The notes beneath the pieces are model-generated. The model did no database searches and was not told the origin of the DNA. It was given only the letters and a program-made list of their open reading frames with translations. DNA of 64,000 bases. Source: Talinum fruticosum. Taxonomy: Eukaryota > Streptophyta > Magnoliopsida > Caryophyllales > Talinaceae. The DNA lies in NCBI GenBank assembly GCA_021018815.1, contig JAITYX010000003.1, positions 1,860,001 through 1,924,000 of the forward strand, in the 5' to 3' direction. Below, piece after piece: positions 1 to 9,972 of the stretch (position 1 is the stretch's first letter; the number at the start of each line of letters is the position of its first letter). The position numbers were made by a program, and so were the translations under genes.

Positions 1-1488
1 ATGAGCATTAAAGTGCTTGCGTTTAAGTTCCATAAGACAGTCCACACGAGACTAGGAGCTTCCCCCTCAAAACGACGTTGTGGTTGGTGCTTGCCTTCTA
101 GAAGCATTAAGTGGAATGCTGCGTTTTGGCTTAGAGAATTCCTTGGATACACGTTAGGGCATGAAACCCTAGGGATGCCCGGTTGGTCGGCGCCCGCCAA
201 TCGGGTTCTATCCGGTTCTATCACTTATCCAGGTTCAATGTCTTAGGATTTAGTTCGATTTATTTTATGTCTGTTTGGACGGCAGATTAGAGGCAAACCT
301 TAGGTCATTTGTGACCTAGATCCTCTCCTATAAATAGAGAGCCTTGGCTCTCATTCCTATACGGCTTTCTCCTATACGTAATGCTTGCAGAAAGTTAAGC
401 GAGCATTCTTACCTAAACGTTAGTCTGCCGAAATCGACCTTAAACTTTCATCTCATCTTTAATCAACGTCGTTGAATCTATGCAAAGAGTTAAAGAATAT
501 TCAATTATTATGATCTCCGGGCACTTATTCAACTAATTTTTACTATACCGTACACACATATTTCACAAAACAAGCCCTTTTTCTTTTGCTTGTCTTGATG
601 CAAAACAAGCCCTTTTTCTTTTGCTTGTCGCCGTTGCATCAAGAGATCCAGATTAGCAAGGTGAGACAACTTGAGAGCAATTATCCAACCTTAAAATGAT
701 TTATTTATTTTCGTGCTTTTATCGCTTTTCGTATTGTGGATTCGAGATGTAATCGCTCCTTTTAGTTCCTCCCGCCCGATGTAATTCTTTTAGTTTTCGC
801 TTTTCTTTTCTTTATCGCTTTCGTTCTGCTTTATTTATTGTATTTCCTTTTATCCGTTTGATTAATTTTATTTATCGTCGTAATATGCCACTTGCTTGTA
901 TGTTTTACATTACTTTAATCCACTACTCGAACTAGTAATGGCCGTCTTCGGATCGATGGAAAGGAATGGTTTTCTCTACGTTTCGTACCTTTGCCCTCGA
1001 ATATGATTCTCGGTTTAAAGGTCGATGGAGTCTATTGTTGTCTCTTTTAGTCTTAGTTTTCCCATACTAAGATTAGAAGAGTAAGGTTTTTTTGTTTTTG
1101 TTAGTTTTCATCCTAAAACCGATTGGCGATTCCCTTATTTTATGCTTTATTCTTATTGAATTTGCATCCCGGTATTTTCTAATTGTAGGAATAAAAAAAT
1201 TTGGGTCTGGATCTGCCAACTAGGGCAAAAGCCGTGGTTGATTTCAGCAGCCCTAGCCTCCGGTCGGCGTCGCCACTGCTAGGGTATAGGCTGCCGTTTG
1301 CGTCGGGTGGTCGGTAGGTGAAGCTTCGGTCTAGATTGATGTTTTTAATAAAAGATCATTCCCACTTTGTAAAATGCATCTTCAAAACCCTAAATCATTC
1401 TTTCCACATTTCAAAACCCTTACACTAAAAAGGCTCATGGGAAGCTCGGTGCTGGTCCCGGTGTGGGCGCGCGGCCGTGGTTCCTATA
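1..1488 (+). repeat. Tat-family LTR, 5' end cut by window edge
   Basis: Long terminal repeat of the Ty3/gypsy Tat family. It matches, in the same orientation, the LTR pieces at 7505-9426, 9427-9972 and 13531-13900, and in reverse those at 9973-13530 and 39377-41422. Shared blocks include the CTATAAATAGAGAG promoter, the pyrimidine-rich TTTATCGCTTTC stretch, and the 3' end GTGGTTCCTATA (1477-1488). No primer site follows; the next bases belong to a SIRE copia remnant, so this is a solo or truncated LTR inserted in that remnant. The open frame over 1-246 is a chance frame in the LTR; its mirror regions in other copies are not coding. Confidence 0.8.
329..336 (+). promoter_or_regulatory. TATA box of Tat LTR
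   Basis: TATAAATA within CCTATAAATAGAGAG, kept in every Tat LTR that covers this part (8163-8170 on plus; 12785-12792 and 40653-40660 on minus). Conservation across copies and the plant consensus suggest the U3/R border lies about 30 bases downstream. Confidence 0.7.
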
Positions 1489-1594
1489 GAAACTAAGTAT
1501 CGGAGCAAATAAAAATAAAGATGTATCGAGTAGAAGCAAAAATATCAGAGTAAAAGAATTATTTTGGATTCTTCCAAATTCGGGGAAGAACCGA

Positions 1595-1717
1595 CTAGCT
1601 TTTAAGGCCTCCTTCGAGGGTCCTCAAGCTTGGAGGTGCAAGGATCAAGTCTAGATGAGCTTCGGCTTTCTTCTTAGTGGTTGAGCGAGCTTCGATTTCA
1701 GAAACTCTCTTAGTCAT
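1595..1717 (-). pseudogene. Start of SIRE envelope-position ORF (S0)
   Basis: Open frame of 40 codons starting MTKRVSE, the counterpart of the starts MSKRGS at 18172, MPK at 47717 and MPKRGS at 57154 in the other SIRE copies. It ends at a premature TAG, after which the element is cut off by the Tat LTR. The start was chosen because all four copies begin M-(S/T/P)-K-R at the same place downstream of a TATA box. Function unknown. Confidence 0.5.
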
Positions 1718-1785
1718 TTTTTACTATGTGAGGAGGAAATAAAAAGAAATGAAAGGAGTAGGAGTAGAAGCGAAAAAGAATTTAA

Positions 1786-1812
<27 letters not shown>
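1786..1812. repeat. (GA)n microsatellite in ORF leader of S0
   Basis: Run of about 13 GA units between the TATA box at 1936-1943 and the ORF start at 1717 (read on minus it is a CT run). The same position is purine rich on plus in every SIRE copy and is a long (GA)n at 47764-47813. Confidence 0.8.
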
Positions 1813-1817
<5 letters not shown>

Positions 1818-1935
1818 AACTCGAGTCTAAAATCGAGAGTGAAGAGTGAGTATGAGTGACACCGCAAACTGAAGTATGAGTTTCGAATATGTGAGAGAAA
1901 AATAACAAAGTGATGAAATGAATGAAAATGGGGGC

Positions 1936-1943
1936 TATTTATA
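1936..1943 (-). promoter_or_regulatory. TATA box upstream of SIRE envelope-position ORF (S0)
   Basis: TATAAATA on the minus strand inside CTATAAATAGCCCC, about 220 bases before the ORF start at 1717 and downstream of the pol stop. It is kept at the same relative place in S1 (18416-18423), S2 (47912-47919) and S3 (57297-57304). Confidence 0.6.
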
Positions 1944-2339
1944 GAGAAAAGACTCTCAACGGGTAAAAGTGCAAACCGACTCTAGAAACGGTACAACGAC
2001 TAGTTCCCAATGGCTACATTCTAGCGGTTTTCTTAAGTAAGTGTCTCAATGCCTAGTTTCTTTAGTCGGATTTCGTGGGAAAAAGAGATACGAAATTTTA
2101 TACAGATTTATCCAAGATTCTCCATTAATTGGAGATGACCTCGGACATTTGAATGACCATTTGATTTAACTTCATCCGACTTAATTAGCCATCCGAGTGC
2201 TCGAAGTAACTCAATTCACTAATGACTAGGGCTATTAGTTTCATGAATTCTCAATTGAACTTCCATTTAATCAGATTTGTCTCAATGAAAACATGTTTGA
2301 ACAATATAAACACATAATAGCTTATGCAATAAAACATAT

Positions 2340-5300
2340 AATCAAGCATTTAACATACCAAGCTCATTTCTAATAAAGCAAATCTGATTTTCACCTAGTG
2401 GTTTAGTGAAAATATCAGCCAATTGAAGCTTATGAAGGCTTGCTCTTTGAGAGTCCGGCTCACCCTAGGGGTGAATAGGGTGAGATGGAAATTTTGCATA
2501 AATAAAATTTTAGAGCACAAGTCAGAACTCAGATAGAGTATTATGAGTTTAGAATGAAAGAAAAACTAGAACAACAAGAAATACATGGAAATCCTCTTGA
2601 GGCGAGAAAACCACGAGATAGTGTCAATCCGGACACCAAGTCAAATCCACTATTTTGAATCCACAAAATACAAAGGAATGACTTCACAGAATTGTTCCCT
2701 TCAAAAATTCAATACAAATTTTCCTTGGCATAGAAATTCCGTTACCTACCCTAGTATTCATAATCAGCAAAGCGGATAGTCGTTGTGTCTCGGTCTTAAC
2801 CGGGAAGCTTCACTAGTCATTGTAACGGATAGTTCGAGTCCATTAGAAAGAGAACCGTTGTGTAGAGAATGTTGTACATCGGTCCTTGGCTCAAAAAGTA
2901 ATCCATCCCACTTGTTGTGACTGAAATATGGGGTGGAAACAACCCTTTAGACTCAAAGTCGAAGTTTTCCAAGAATGAAAACAAATAGCCCCGATACGGT
3001 GTCCGAACCGTCCTAAAAATGTGCTTTTATGTCTGTTGGCGTTTAATGGTAAGAAGCCGGTTGTTATTGCTTTTCAAACAAAGATATTAAATAACTTTAC
3101 TCAACCGTAAAAACAAATCAAAGTGGTACACAAAGCATAAAAATACTTTGTTCTAAGATTAGTTTAGGATAAGAATTAATTCAAATAAGTAAACACTTAA
3201 TTATCCTTAAACTAATTAAATGAAATTTTCTGAGTCTAACATTCAATATATTTCAATTCCATTTGTGTCTATCATTAAGATAAACGACGAGTTAGAAAAT
3301 TATATGCACAATACATCAAATGCCAATAAATAATTTCGGTTAACAAATAAGTCCGGTTTAAGGTTAGAATATTCCGATTCAACATTTGCAGTTAGCTAGA
3401 TGATAAAATAAGTTGAGCATATGAAATTATTTAAGAAAGATGTATGTCCGAGTTCTATTTGAATGGGTCAAAAACCCAAAGATAAGTTTTTCACTCAAGA
3501 ATAGATTTACGAGTGGGTCACACAGAGATAAAAACTTAATGATAAGCTTCTTAAAGTTCGTGAATTACTTGAATTCAAAATTACAAAGAGAGATAGAGTC
3601 ATACCCGAGTCTTCAGCTTAGTAGGTATAAATTCTAACTTTATATCACCTTTTTCGAATTATCTCTTAGAAAGTGATATTAGACCTTAATATGCTTAGTC
3701 TTTTAATGCTTGAATTGGGTTCTTGATGATGGTGATAGCACTTTAATTGTCACACTTGATAGGAATAGCTGAGAAGGTCAGTCCCAAATCCTTTAGATGT
3801 TGCTTGATCCACAACAGCTAGCACAACAAGCTCGTGCTTCTATGTACTCGGCGTTAGCTGTTAATAAGGCGAATGAGTTTTGCTTATTTGAGTGTTAGGA
3901 GATGATCGATTGACCGAGAAATTGGCATGCTCCTGAAGTAGTCTTCTTATCAACCTTGTACCCATCGTAGTCGGCATGTGAGTAGTCATTAAGAGTCGGA
4001 CTAGTGTCTTCGAGTACCGGAGACCAAGTGTCTACGTCCCTGCAAGATACCTAATGATTCTCTTCACCGTAGTGAGATGAGATTCTTTTGGATTAGCATG
4101 AAATCTTGCACATAGGCAGACACTAAACATAATATTTGGCGTACTAGAAATTAGGTAAAGTAGAGATCTAATCATACCTCCGTAGATTTTTTAATCTATC
4201 GACTCACCCTTCTCGTCCGAGTCTAGTTTGGTACTGCTACCCATAGGAGTTGCTACTGGCTTACATCTTGAAGTTTGTACTTCTCGAGTAACTCCTTGAC
4301 ATACCTTGAGTAGTGGACATAGATTCCATCTTTCTCTTGCTTAATTTACAAACCCGGGAAGAAATTGAATTTTCTTATGATGCTCATTTAGAATTCCTAT
4401 CTCATAAGCTCGGAAAATTCTTGGCATATAATTTCATTAGTAGCACAAAAGATTATATCATCAAAATAAATTTGAATGATAAAAAAATCTTTCCCCTGAT
4501 TTTAGTAAATAAGATTTTGTTAATCAAACCTCTTTTGAATCCATTTTCAACTAAGAAACTATTTAGTCTTTCATACCAAGCTCTTAGAGCTTGTTTCAAA
4601 CGATTAGAGAGCTTTTGCGTTTTGAAAGTATGATTTAGAAATTAATAATTTTCAAATCTAGGGGGTAGCTCTATAAAAACTTCCTCTTGAATATAACCAT
4701 TAAAAAATTCACACTTAATATCCGTTTGATATAATTCGATGTTCATAGTAGATGCAAATACAAGTAAAATTTGAAGTACTTTAATCCTCGCAATTGGTGC
4801 AAAGGTTTCCCCACAATCAATTCCTTCTTCTTTGTTATACCTTGGGCTACAAGTTTGGCCTTATTTCTGGCTACCAACCCTTCCTCATCCAGTTTGTTTA
4901 TAAAAACCCACTTGGTTTCTTTCAAATTGTGATAGTTCGTCTTGCATGGCCTCTTCCCATTCAGGTTCAAGTAGGGCTTCTATTGCATTTTTAGGTTCAA
5001 CTAATGAAATGAATGTAGAAAATGCACATAGATTATGCAAACATGATTGAGCTCTTACATCCGAATTGATGTAAAAAATAATGGTTTCTTAAGTCTGTAT
5101 GAGCTAGTTGTGTCTCGGTTTCTTCTTCGACTTCGATTGTCTAAGTTGGTTCTTGAACTGGGTCGAGTTGTTTGCTTAGTTCTCTTGTTTCACATTATTC
5201 TGAGCTCATTTTCAACTATTTCATCATCATTTCTACTCGGTTTGAAGTCCGAGAAGGTGGATTTACTTAACCTCGCCATTATCAATCTCATCAAAAATAA

Positions 5301-5905
5301 CATGGATACTTTCTTTTAATTTGTTAGTTCTTTTATTGAAAATGGGGTAAGATTTGCTATGTAAGGAATAACCAAGAAAATACCTTTGTCTCACCTAGCA
5401 TCAAATATAGTCAAATGATCCTTGCCATTATTATGCACAAAGTACTAACACCCAAAAGGCTTGAAGTGTGAGATATTGGGCTTCTTTCCTTTGTATAGGT
5501 CGTAAGGTGTTTTCTTCAAGATTGGCCGGATGAGGTATATATTTAGTGTGTAGTTTTCCGTGTTTGGTGCCTCAGCCTAGAAATAGCAAGGAAAATCATT
5601 TTTAATCATCATTGTCCTTCCTATTTTTTCAAGAGCTATGTTCTTTCTCTCCACCACTCTGTTTTGTTGGGGCGTTTTGGGTGTAAAGAAGTTGTAGGAG
5701 ATACCATGTTTGTCGCAGAAGTCAGCAAATTCCGAGTAGTCAAGCTCCCTTCCATGGTTAGTTCTTATTCTTCTTATCTAAGTCTCAAATTTCACTTGAA
5801 TTTTCCTACAAACCTTGGTGAAATCTTTAAAAGCTTTATTTTTTCATAAAACAAACCTAGGCAAATCTTGGAAAATCATCAATAATCACGAGTACACATG
5901 ATTTA
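2340..5905 (-). pseudogene. SIRE pol remnant: integrase, RT, RNase H (S0)
   Basis: Decayed copia polyprotein read right to left. 5290-5905 matches the core and C-terminal part of integrase in S1 (22783-23520). 4160-4990 is reverse transcriptase; the active-site box reads YFDD instead of YVDD near 4455-4475, and a TKWVFINKLDEEG block is readable near 4900. 3621-4160 plus 2340-2427 is RNase H, ending in the conserved ADIFTKPL-like tail and a RNELGML end. Many stops and frameshifts; the solo LTR 2433-3615 separates the last RNase H segment. Not functional. Confidence 0.75.
2433..3615 (-). repeat. Solo SIRE LTR with GCTTA target-site duplication
   Basis: 1183-bp LTR beginning TGAAGGCTTGCTC and ending GAGTCTTCA on plus (element orientation minus, TGAAGACTC to CCTTCA). 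Flanked by perfect 5-bp duplications GCTTA at 2428-2432 and 3616-3620, inside the RNase H of S0. Removing it rejoins the pol sequence as seen uninterrupted near 18885-18950 in S1. No internal region remains, so it arose by LTR-LTR recombination. Confidence 0.9.
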
Positions 5906-5939
5906 CACTACTATAGAAATGACTTTTTGCTACGGACCT

Positions 5940-6145
5940 TTTACAACGGTTAAAAATAAAAACCATACTTAAAAATGAGGCGATGACATTTTTATAAATA
6001 ATCGTTCTTTAATTTCACCTATTACTACGGTTATTTCATTGAACCATAGTAATGGGTCATTTATTCCCACGGTTCAATGAAAGAATCATAGTAATAGATG
6101 TCTCTATTACTACGGTTCTCTCATTGAACTGTAGTAAAAAGTCAG
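5940..6145. repeat. CACTA subterminal repeats
   Basis: At least four copies of ACTACGGTT(C/A)(A/T)TTGAAC or its reverse complement, for example near 6010-6050, 6058-6090 and 6105-6140. Short inverted subterminal motifs like these bind the transposase in known CACTA elements; binding here is inference. Confidence 0.6.
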
Positions 6146-6649
6146 TAAAAAAATAAGACGAGCTACAAATCTGCATTGCCCACCAGTTCACTCTCTGCTC
6201 TTTACTCTCGCTCTTAATCTCACTCTCCACTCTTGCTCTCGTCTCTTTGAACCCCACTTGCTGCTCTCACTCTCCCCGCTATAGTCGCCACTACCCTCCA
6301 CTCGCTGCTCTCGCTCTCCTCGTGGTCGTCGCTGCCTTTCACTCATTGTCGTCGTCGCTTTCATCGCCTTTCACTGTCACCTGTGGTTGCTTCTCCCTCT
6401 AGCCACTCGCTCACTCTTGTAGTCGTCGCTGCCAGTATGCAACTTCTGTCTCCCTCTCTGATTTTTGCTTTACATTATTTACAAAATTGATTAGTTGAAT
6501 GTTGAATGTATTTGGTAATTAGTTGAATGTTGAAAGTACATATTTGTTTGTTTAAGTTTGAGATTTTTGAAACGTTTGAGAATGTGAGTGAATGTTGAAT
6601 GTATTTGTTTAGTTTGTGAAGTTGGAAATTCTTGAAATGTTTTAGATTT

Positions 6650-6845
6650 TGACAAATGGGTTTAGGGTTTAGTATTTAGGGAAATGGAATGATATATGGT
6701 TTAGAGAAATGAAAAAAAGTTATGGAATAAGGTTTAGGAAAATGGAAAGATTTATGGTTAAGGGTTCAGGGAAATAGAGAGATTTATGGTTTAGGGCTTA
6801 GGAAGTTGGAAAGATTTATGGTTTAGGGTTTAGGGATGAAATTGA
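6650..6845 (+). repeat. Degenerate GTTTAGGG-containing minisatellite
   Basis: Four to five imperfect units of about 40 bp built on GATTTATGGTTTAGGG plus GGAAATGGAAA. The GTTTAGGGTTTAGGG pieces resemble plant telomere repeats, but the unit is longer and interrupted, so this is a local minisatellite inside the CACTA-like element. Confidence 0.6.
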
Positions 6846-7005
6846 GGAAAATTTATGGATAGAAATTATACATAATTTGAAATATTTTTAGACATATGGC
6901 TATCCCCAAAAACTTGTCATAAAGATAAATTTTTCTCCAACTTTGTTTATTTTGATGAGGTGATGTTGGGATGTAGTCATTTGTCTAATTACCGAAATTT
7001 TTAAT

Positions 7006-7350
7006 TTTCTTTTTTGTTGCAATTATGTTGTATTATACATGATCATAAACTAGATTTCATGATTTTTTTTAAGTTTACATAATGCAGAGGACACTGAATA
7101 TGAAGAAAATGCTGAGGCCACCCTTGAATTTACTTTAACGACCTACGACATAACAAGAACCGGAGTTCCCATGACCCTTGTTGTCTTGGGAACTCCGGTT
7201 CTCGTTATGTCTTGGATCGTTAAAGCAAATTCAAGGGTGGCCTCAATATTTTCTTCATATTCATTGTCCTCTACATTTTGTAAACATAAAAAAATAATGT
7301 CTAGTTTATGATCATGTATAATACAATATAATTGTAACAAAAAAGAAACC
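7006..7350. repeat. Foldback: inverted duplication of an exon-like segment
   Basis: Two arms of about 163 bp (7008-7170 and 7188-7350) are reverse complements at roughly 90 percent by eye, around a 17-base loop (7171-7187). Each arm reads: T-rich tract, acceptor-like (G/T)AG at about 7087, then an open stretch with EEN-EATLEF and DITRTGVP. A single transcript would form a long hairpin. The protein fragment is not one I recognise. See findings. Confidence 0.85.
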
Positions 7351-7504
7351 CTTATATATATATATATATTTACCTAAACACCCCTCTTAAAGACCAAATG
7401 AAGGGAAAAAAGGTTATATATGTATTTAAAACAACCATGAAAACCCTTATATACTTAACAAAAAGTATTTACTAAAATATATGTACTAATATATACTAAC
7501 TATG

Positions 7505-9426
7505 TGTAGACACCGAATGAGTCACTCTCATCTCTTTTATTTCCGTATTTTATTTTATTATCCTAATGATGAAATCTAAGCCACGTTTACGATTCGGATC
7601 ACGATCGGAGTTTGATTGGTGTGACGGAATCAAGTAAATCACAAAAACCCCTTAGCAACAAAAATCGGCCTTCTTTACTTTGGGCTGGCCTATAAACCCA
7701 TTTCTTTCGGCTGATCCAAGCCCGGGTCAACGCTCAAAGTCAACATTTGGTCGGCGTCACGCTTCATGCACTTCGGCTGCTAAACGCCGTGTACGACGTC
7801 GTGTTGGTCGGCTTCGCACTTTAGGGGAAGTTTTGCTATAACATTGCATTTTGCTCCAAGCATCCAATTGAGACACGGAAGCCAACTAAAGAGAACGACA
7901 CCGTACAAGATCGAGCCGCACATTAGGGGATTTTTCGCCAAAGCGTTGTGTTTTGCTCTAGAGACCAACCGCAAGCACGGAAAGTTTGCTTGACTGAATG
8001 AAGCCGTTTGAGGACCGCTCTATGATCCTTGACCCATCCCAAGGGATTTCCGGTTCAAGGCAATTTGGTTCGAGTTTTTTAATTTTTGGCCGGTTCATTG
8101 ATGATTTTTGGACGATCTGTTTAGTCTGCTCTTTAGGTCATTTTGTGACCTACTCTTTTCTCTATAAATAGAGAGCTTAGCTTCTCATTTGTTGGAGAGG
8201 TCAAGATCCTAGTTGCACGTTGTTCAAATTTAACTAAGAGTTATTGAATGCTTCACGGTATTTTGATATCTTCGTTACCTATAAGCTAACCCTCACCGCA
8301 ATACTGTCATCTTATTCGATCTCCTAACATTCATCATATTCATACTTCATACATCGGTGTACCTCTACCAAATTCAAAAAGCTGCTTGTAGTACTCAAAC
8401 ACCCACCGTCACGCTTCCGGATCGAATTGAGAACAAGATTAGTTAGTGGGACAACCCGAGGGTATTCAATTATTTGCGGCTTTTAACGGTTTATGTAATT
8501 ATCATATTTTATTGCTTTCCGTATTGTGGATACAAAGATCTAATCGTTTTCAATTCCTCCCCGTCTGTTGTAATTTATTTTTATCGCTTTCCTTTTCGTT
8601 TTCTTTTATCGCTTTCTTTACTACTTTCCTTTATTGCTTTCTTACTTGTTTTTATTATTTTCTTCACATGTCTTGCTTGATTTAAATTCTCGTATTCGCC
8701 TGTTGTATCCTTATTGAAACACGTTTTGAAACTCACATCTCCAATTAGTAAAGGGTGTTTGTTGCGCGCGAAATGGAAGGGCTTATCCCTAAATTTCATA
8801 CCTTCGCCCCGAATCTAGATTCTCGATTCACGACCAATAAAGTTAACTTTTAAACCTCTTTCAAGCTTAATTTTCCCGGACTAAGATTGGAAGAATCTTA
8901 GTTTTATTTTTGTTAGTTTTTATTCTTAGAACCGATCTGCCGACTTTCCTTTTCCATTTTATTTATCCTTATAGTGCACCTCAACATTTTTGATTTAAAA
9001 TAGCAAAAAAAAAAAAAAAAACAAAAGGTTCTACTTTTGACAGTTTGAGCCATGGACCAAGATTGATCTCCTCGGTCACGGCCCATGGCCGGCGTCAGCG
9101 ACCGTACGATGATGGCTCTTACAGGCGCAGAACACACACCGCTTAAGGCTTTAGTCCAAGCCGGTGTTTTCACACTTGTTTTGGCCGAAAAGCCTTACAA
9201 GCATAAGTGAATTTAATTTTTATTATTTTGTTAAATTATGCAATAAAATCCCGAGGCTTCTAAAAATAATTTCTAAAATAAGATTAATAAAACCGCCAAT
9301 CATTGTTCTAATTAATTTATTTCAAATTAAATCACAAAAATCAGAAATCTTAATAAGAGGTGCATCTCCATTTCTTTCGGAACCGTCTTAAAAAAGAATC
9401 TTAAAAAGAGACCCGACGTCCGCGTC
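7505..9426 (+). repeat. T1 5' LTR, first segment
   Basis: Begins TGTAGACACC and runs about 1.9 kb to near the LTR end (GAGACCCGACG at 9410), lacking only the last 80 or so bases. TATA box 8163-8170. An A-run of about 18 lies at 9004-9021. Matches the start of the 3' LTR at 39241. Frames within it (for example 8446-8799 and 8913-9173) are not genes. Confidence 0.8.
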
Positions 9427-9972
9427 CGGTGTAATTTATTTTATCGCTTTCCTTTTCGTTTTCTTTTATCGCTTTCTTTACTACTTTCCTTTATTGCTTT
9501 CTTACTCTTTTTTATTGCTTTCTTCACATGTCTTGGTTGATTTAAATTCCTGTATTTGCCTATTGTATACTTGTTTAAAAGATGTATTTCAAACTCACAT
9601 CTCCAATTAGTAAAGGTCGTCTGTTATGGGCTGAATGGAAGGGCTTATCCCTACATTTCGTACCTTCACCCCTGAATCTAGATTCTCGATTCTAGATCAA
9701 TGGAGTCAACTTTTAAACCTCTTACAAGCTTAGTTTTCCCGTACTAAGATTGAAAGAGTCTTCTTTTATTTTGTTAGTTCTTATTTCTCAAAACCGATTG
9801 GCGACTTTCCTTTTCTATTTTATTTTTGCTTAAAGTGCACCTCGACATTTCGATTTAAAATGGCAGAAAAACGAGTTTTATTTCGACGGCTTGAGCCATC
9901 GACCGAGATTGATCTTCTTAGTCGTGGCCAATGGCCGGTGCCGGTGACCGTACGATGCTGGCTCTTGTTGGC
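9427..9972 (+). repeat. Partial LTR duplication within T1 5' LTR
   Basis: From GTGTAATTTATT onward this repeats the LTR middle seen at about 8570-9125, abutting the nearly complete first segment. It continues, after the inserted solo LTR, at 13531-13900. The junction lies at a short CGTC-G similarity, suggesting slippage or unequal recombination between LTR copies. Confidence 0.7.

Larger units (their letters stand above)
1489..5905 (-). mobile_element. SIRE-type Ty1/copia remnant S0
   Basis: Minus-strand remnant of a SIRE/Maximus-lineage copia element. From left to right it keeps the start of the envelope-position ORF, its upstream TATA box, the end of pol (RNase H), reverse transcriptase and the downstream half of integrase. 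Its left end stops at the Tat LTR (1488) and its right end at a CACTA terminal repeat (5906). It lacks gag, protease, LTRs of its own and primer site. A solo SIRE LTR (2433-3615) interrupts RNase H. It is the outermost, and hence probably the oldest, layer of the left half of the nest. Confidence 0.8.
5906..7504. mobile_element. CACTA-like DNA transposon, right end missing
   Basis: Starts exactly at CACTACTATAGAAATG, the form of an En/Spm (CACTA) terminal repeat, directly after the SIRE integrase sequence; the preceding TTA (5903-5905) would be a 3-bp target duplication. The first 250 bases hold several copies, in both orientations, of a motif like TACTACGGTTCATTGAACCGTAGTA, typical of CACTA subterminal repeats. 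A CT-rich stretch (6180-6440), a TTTAGGG-like degenerate array and a foldback follow. No matching right terminal repeat is seen before the Tat LTR starts at 7505, so the element was cut or invaded there. No transposase recognised. Confidence 0.65.

Noticed and set aside
1..246. Open frame of 81 codons at the window start
   Set aside because: It lies in a Tat LTR; the same region in other LTR copies (12870-13010 and 40800-40990) is not open in the equivalent frame.
6780..6850. GTTTAGGGTTTAGGG, possible interstitial telomere
   Set aside because: Only short TTTAGGG pieces embedded in a longer about 40-bp unit; not a telomeric array.
8913..9173. Minus-strand 86-codon frame near an A-run
   Set aside because: Inside the Tat LTR; not conserved in the copies at 9850-9970 or 53420-53560.
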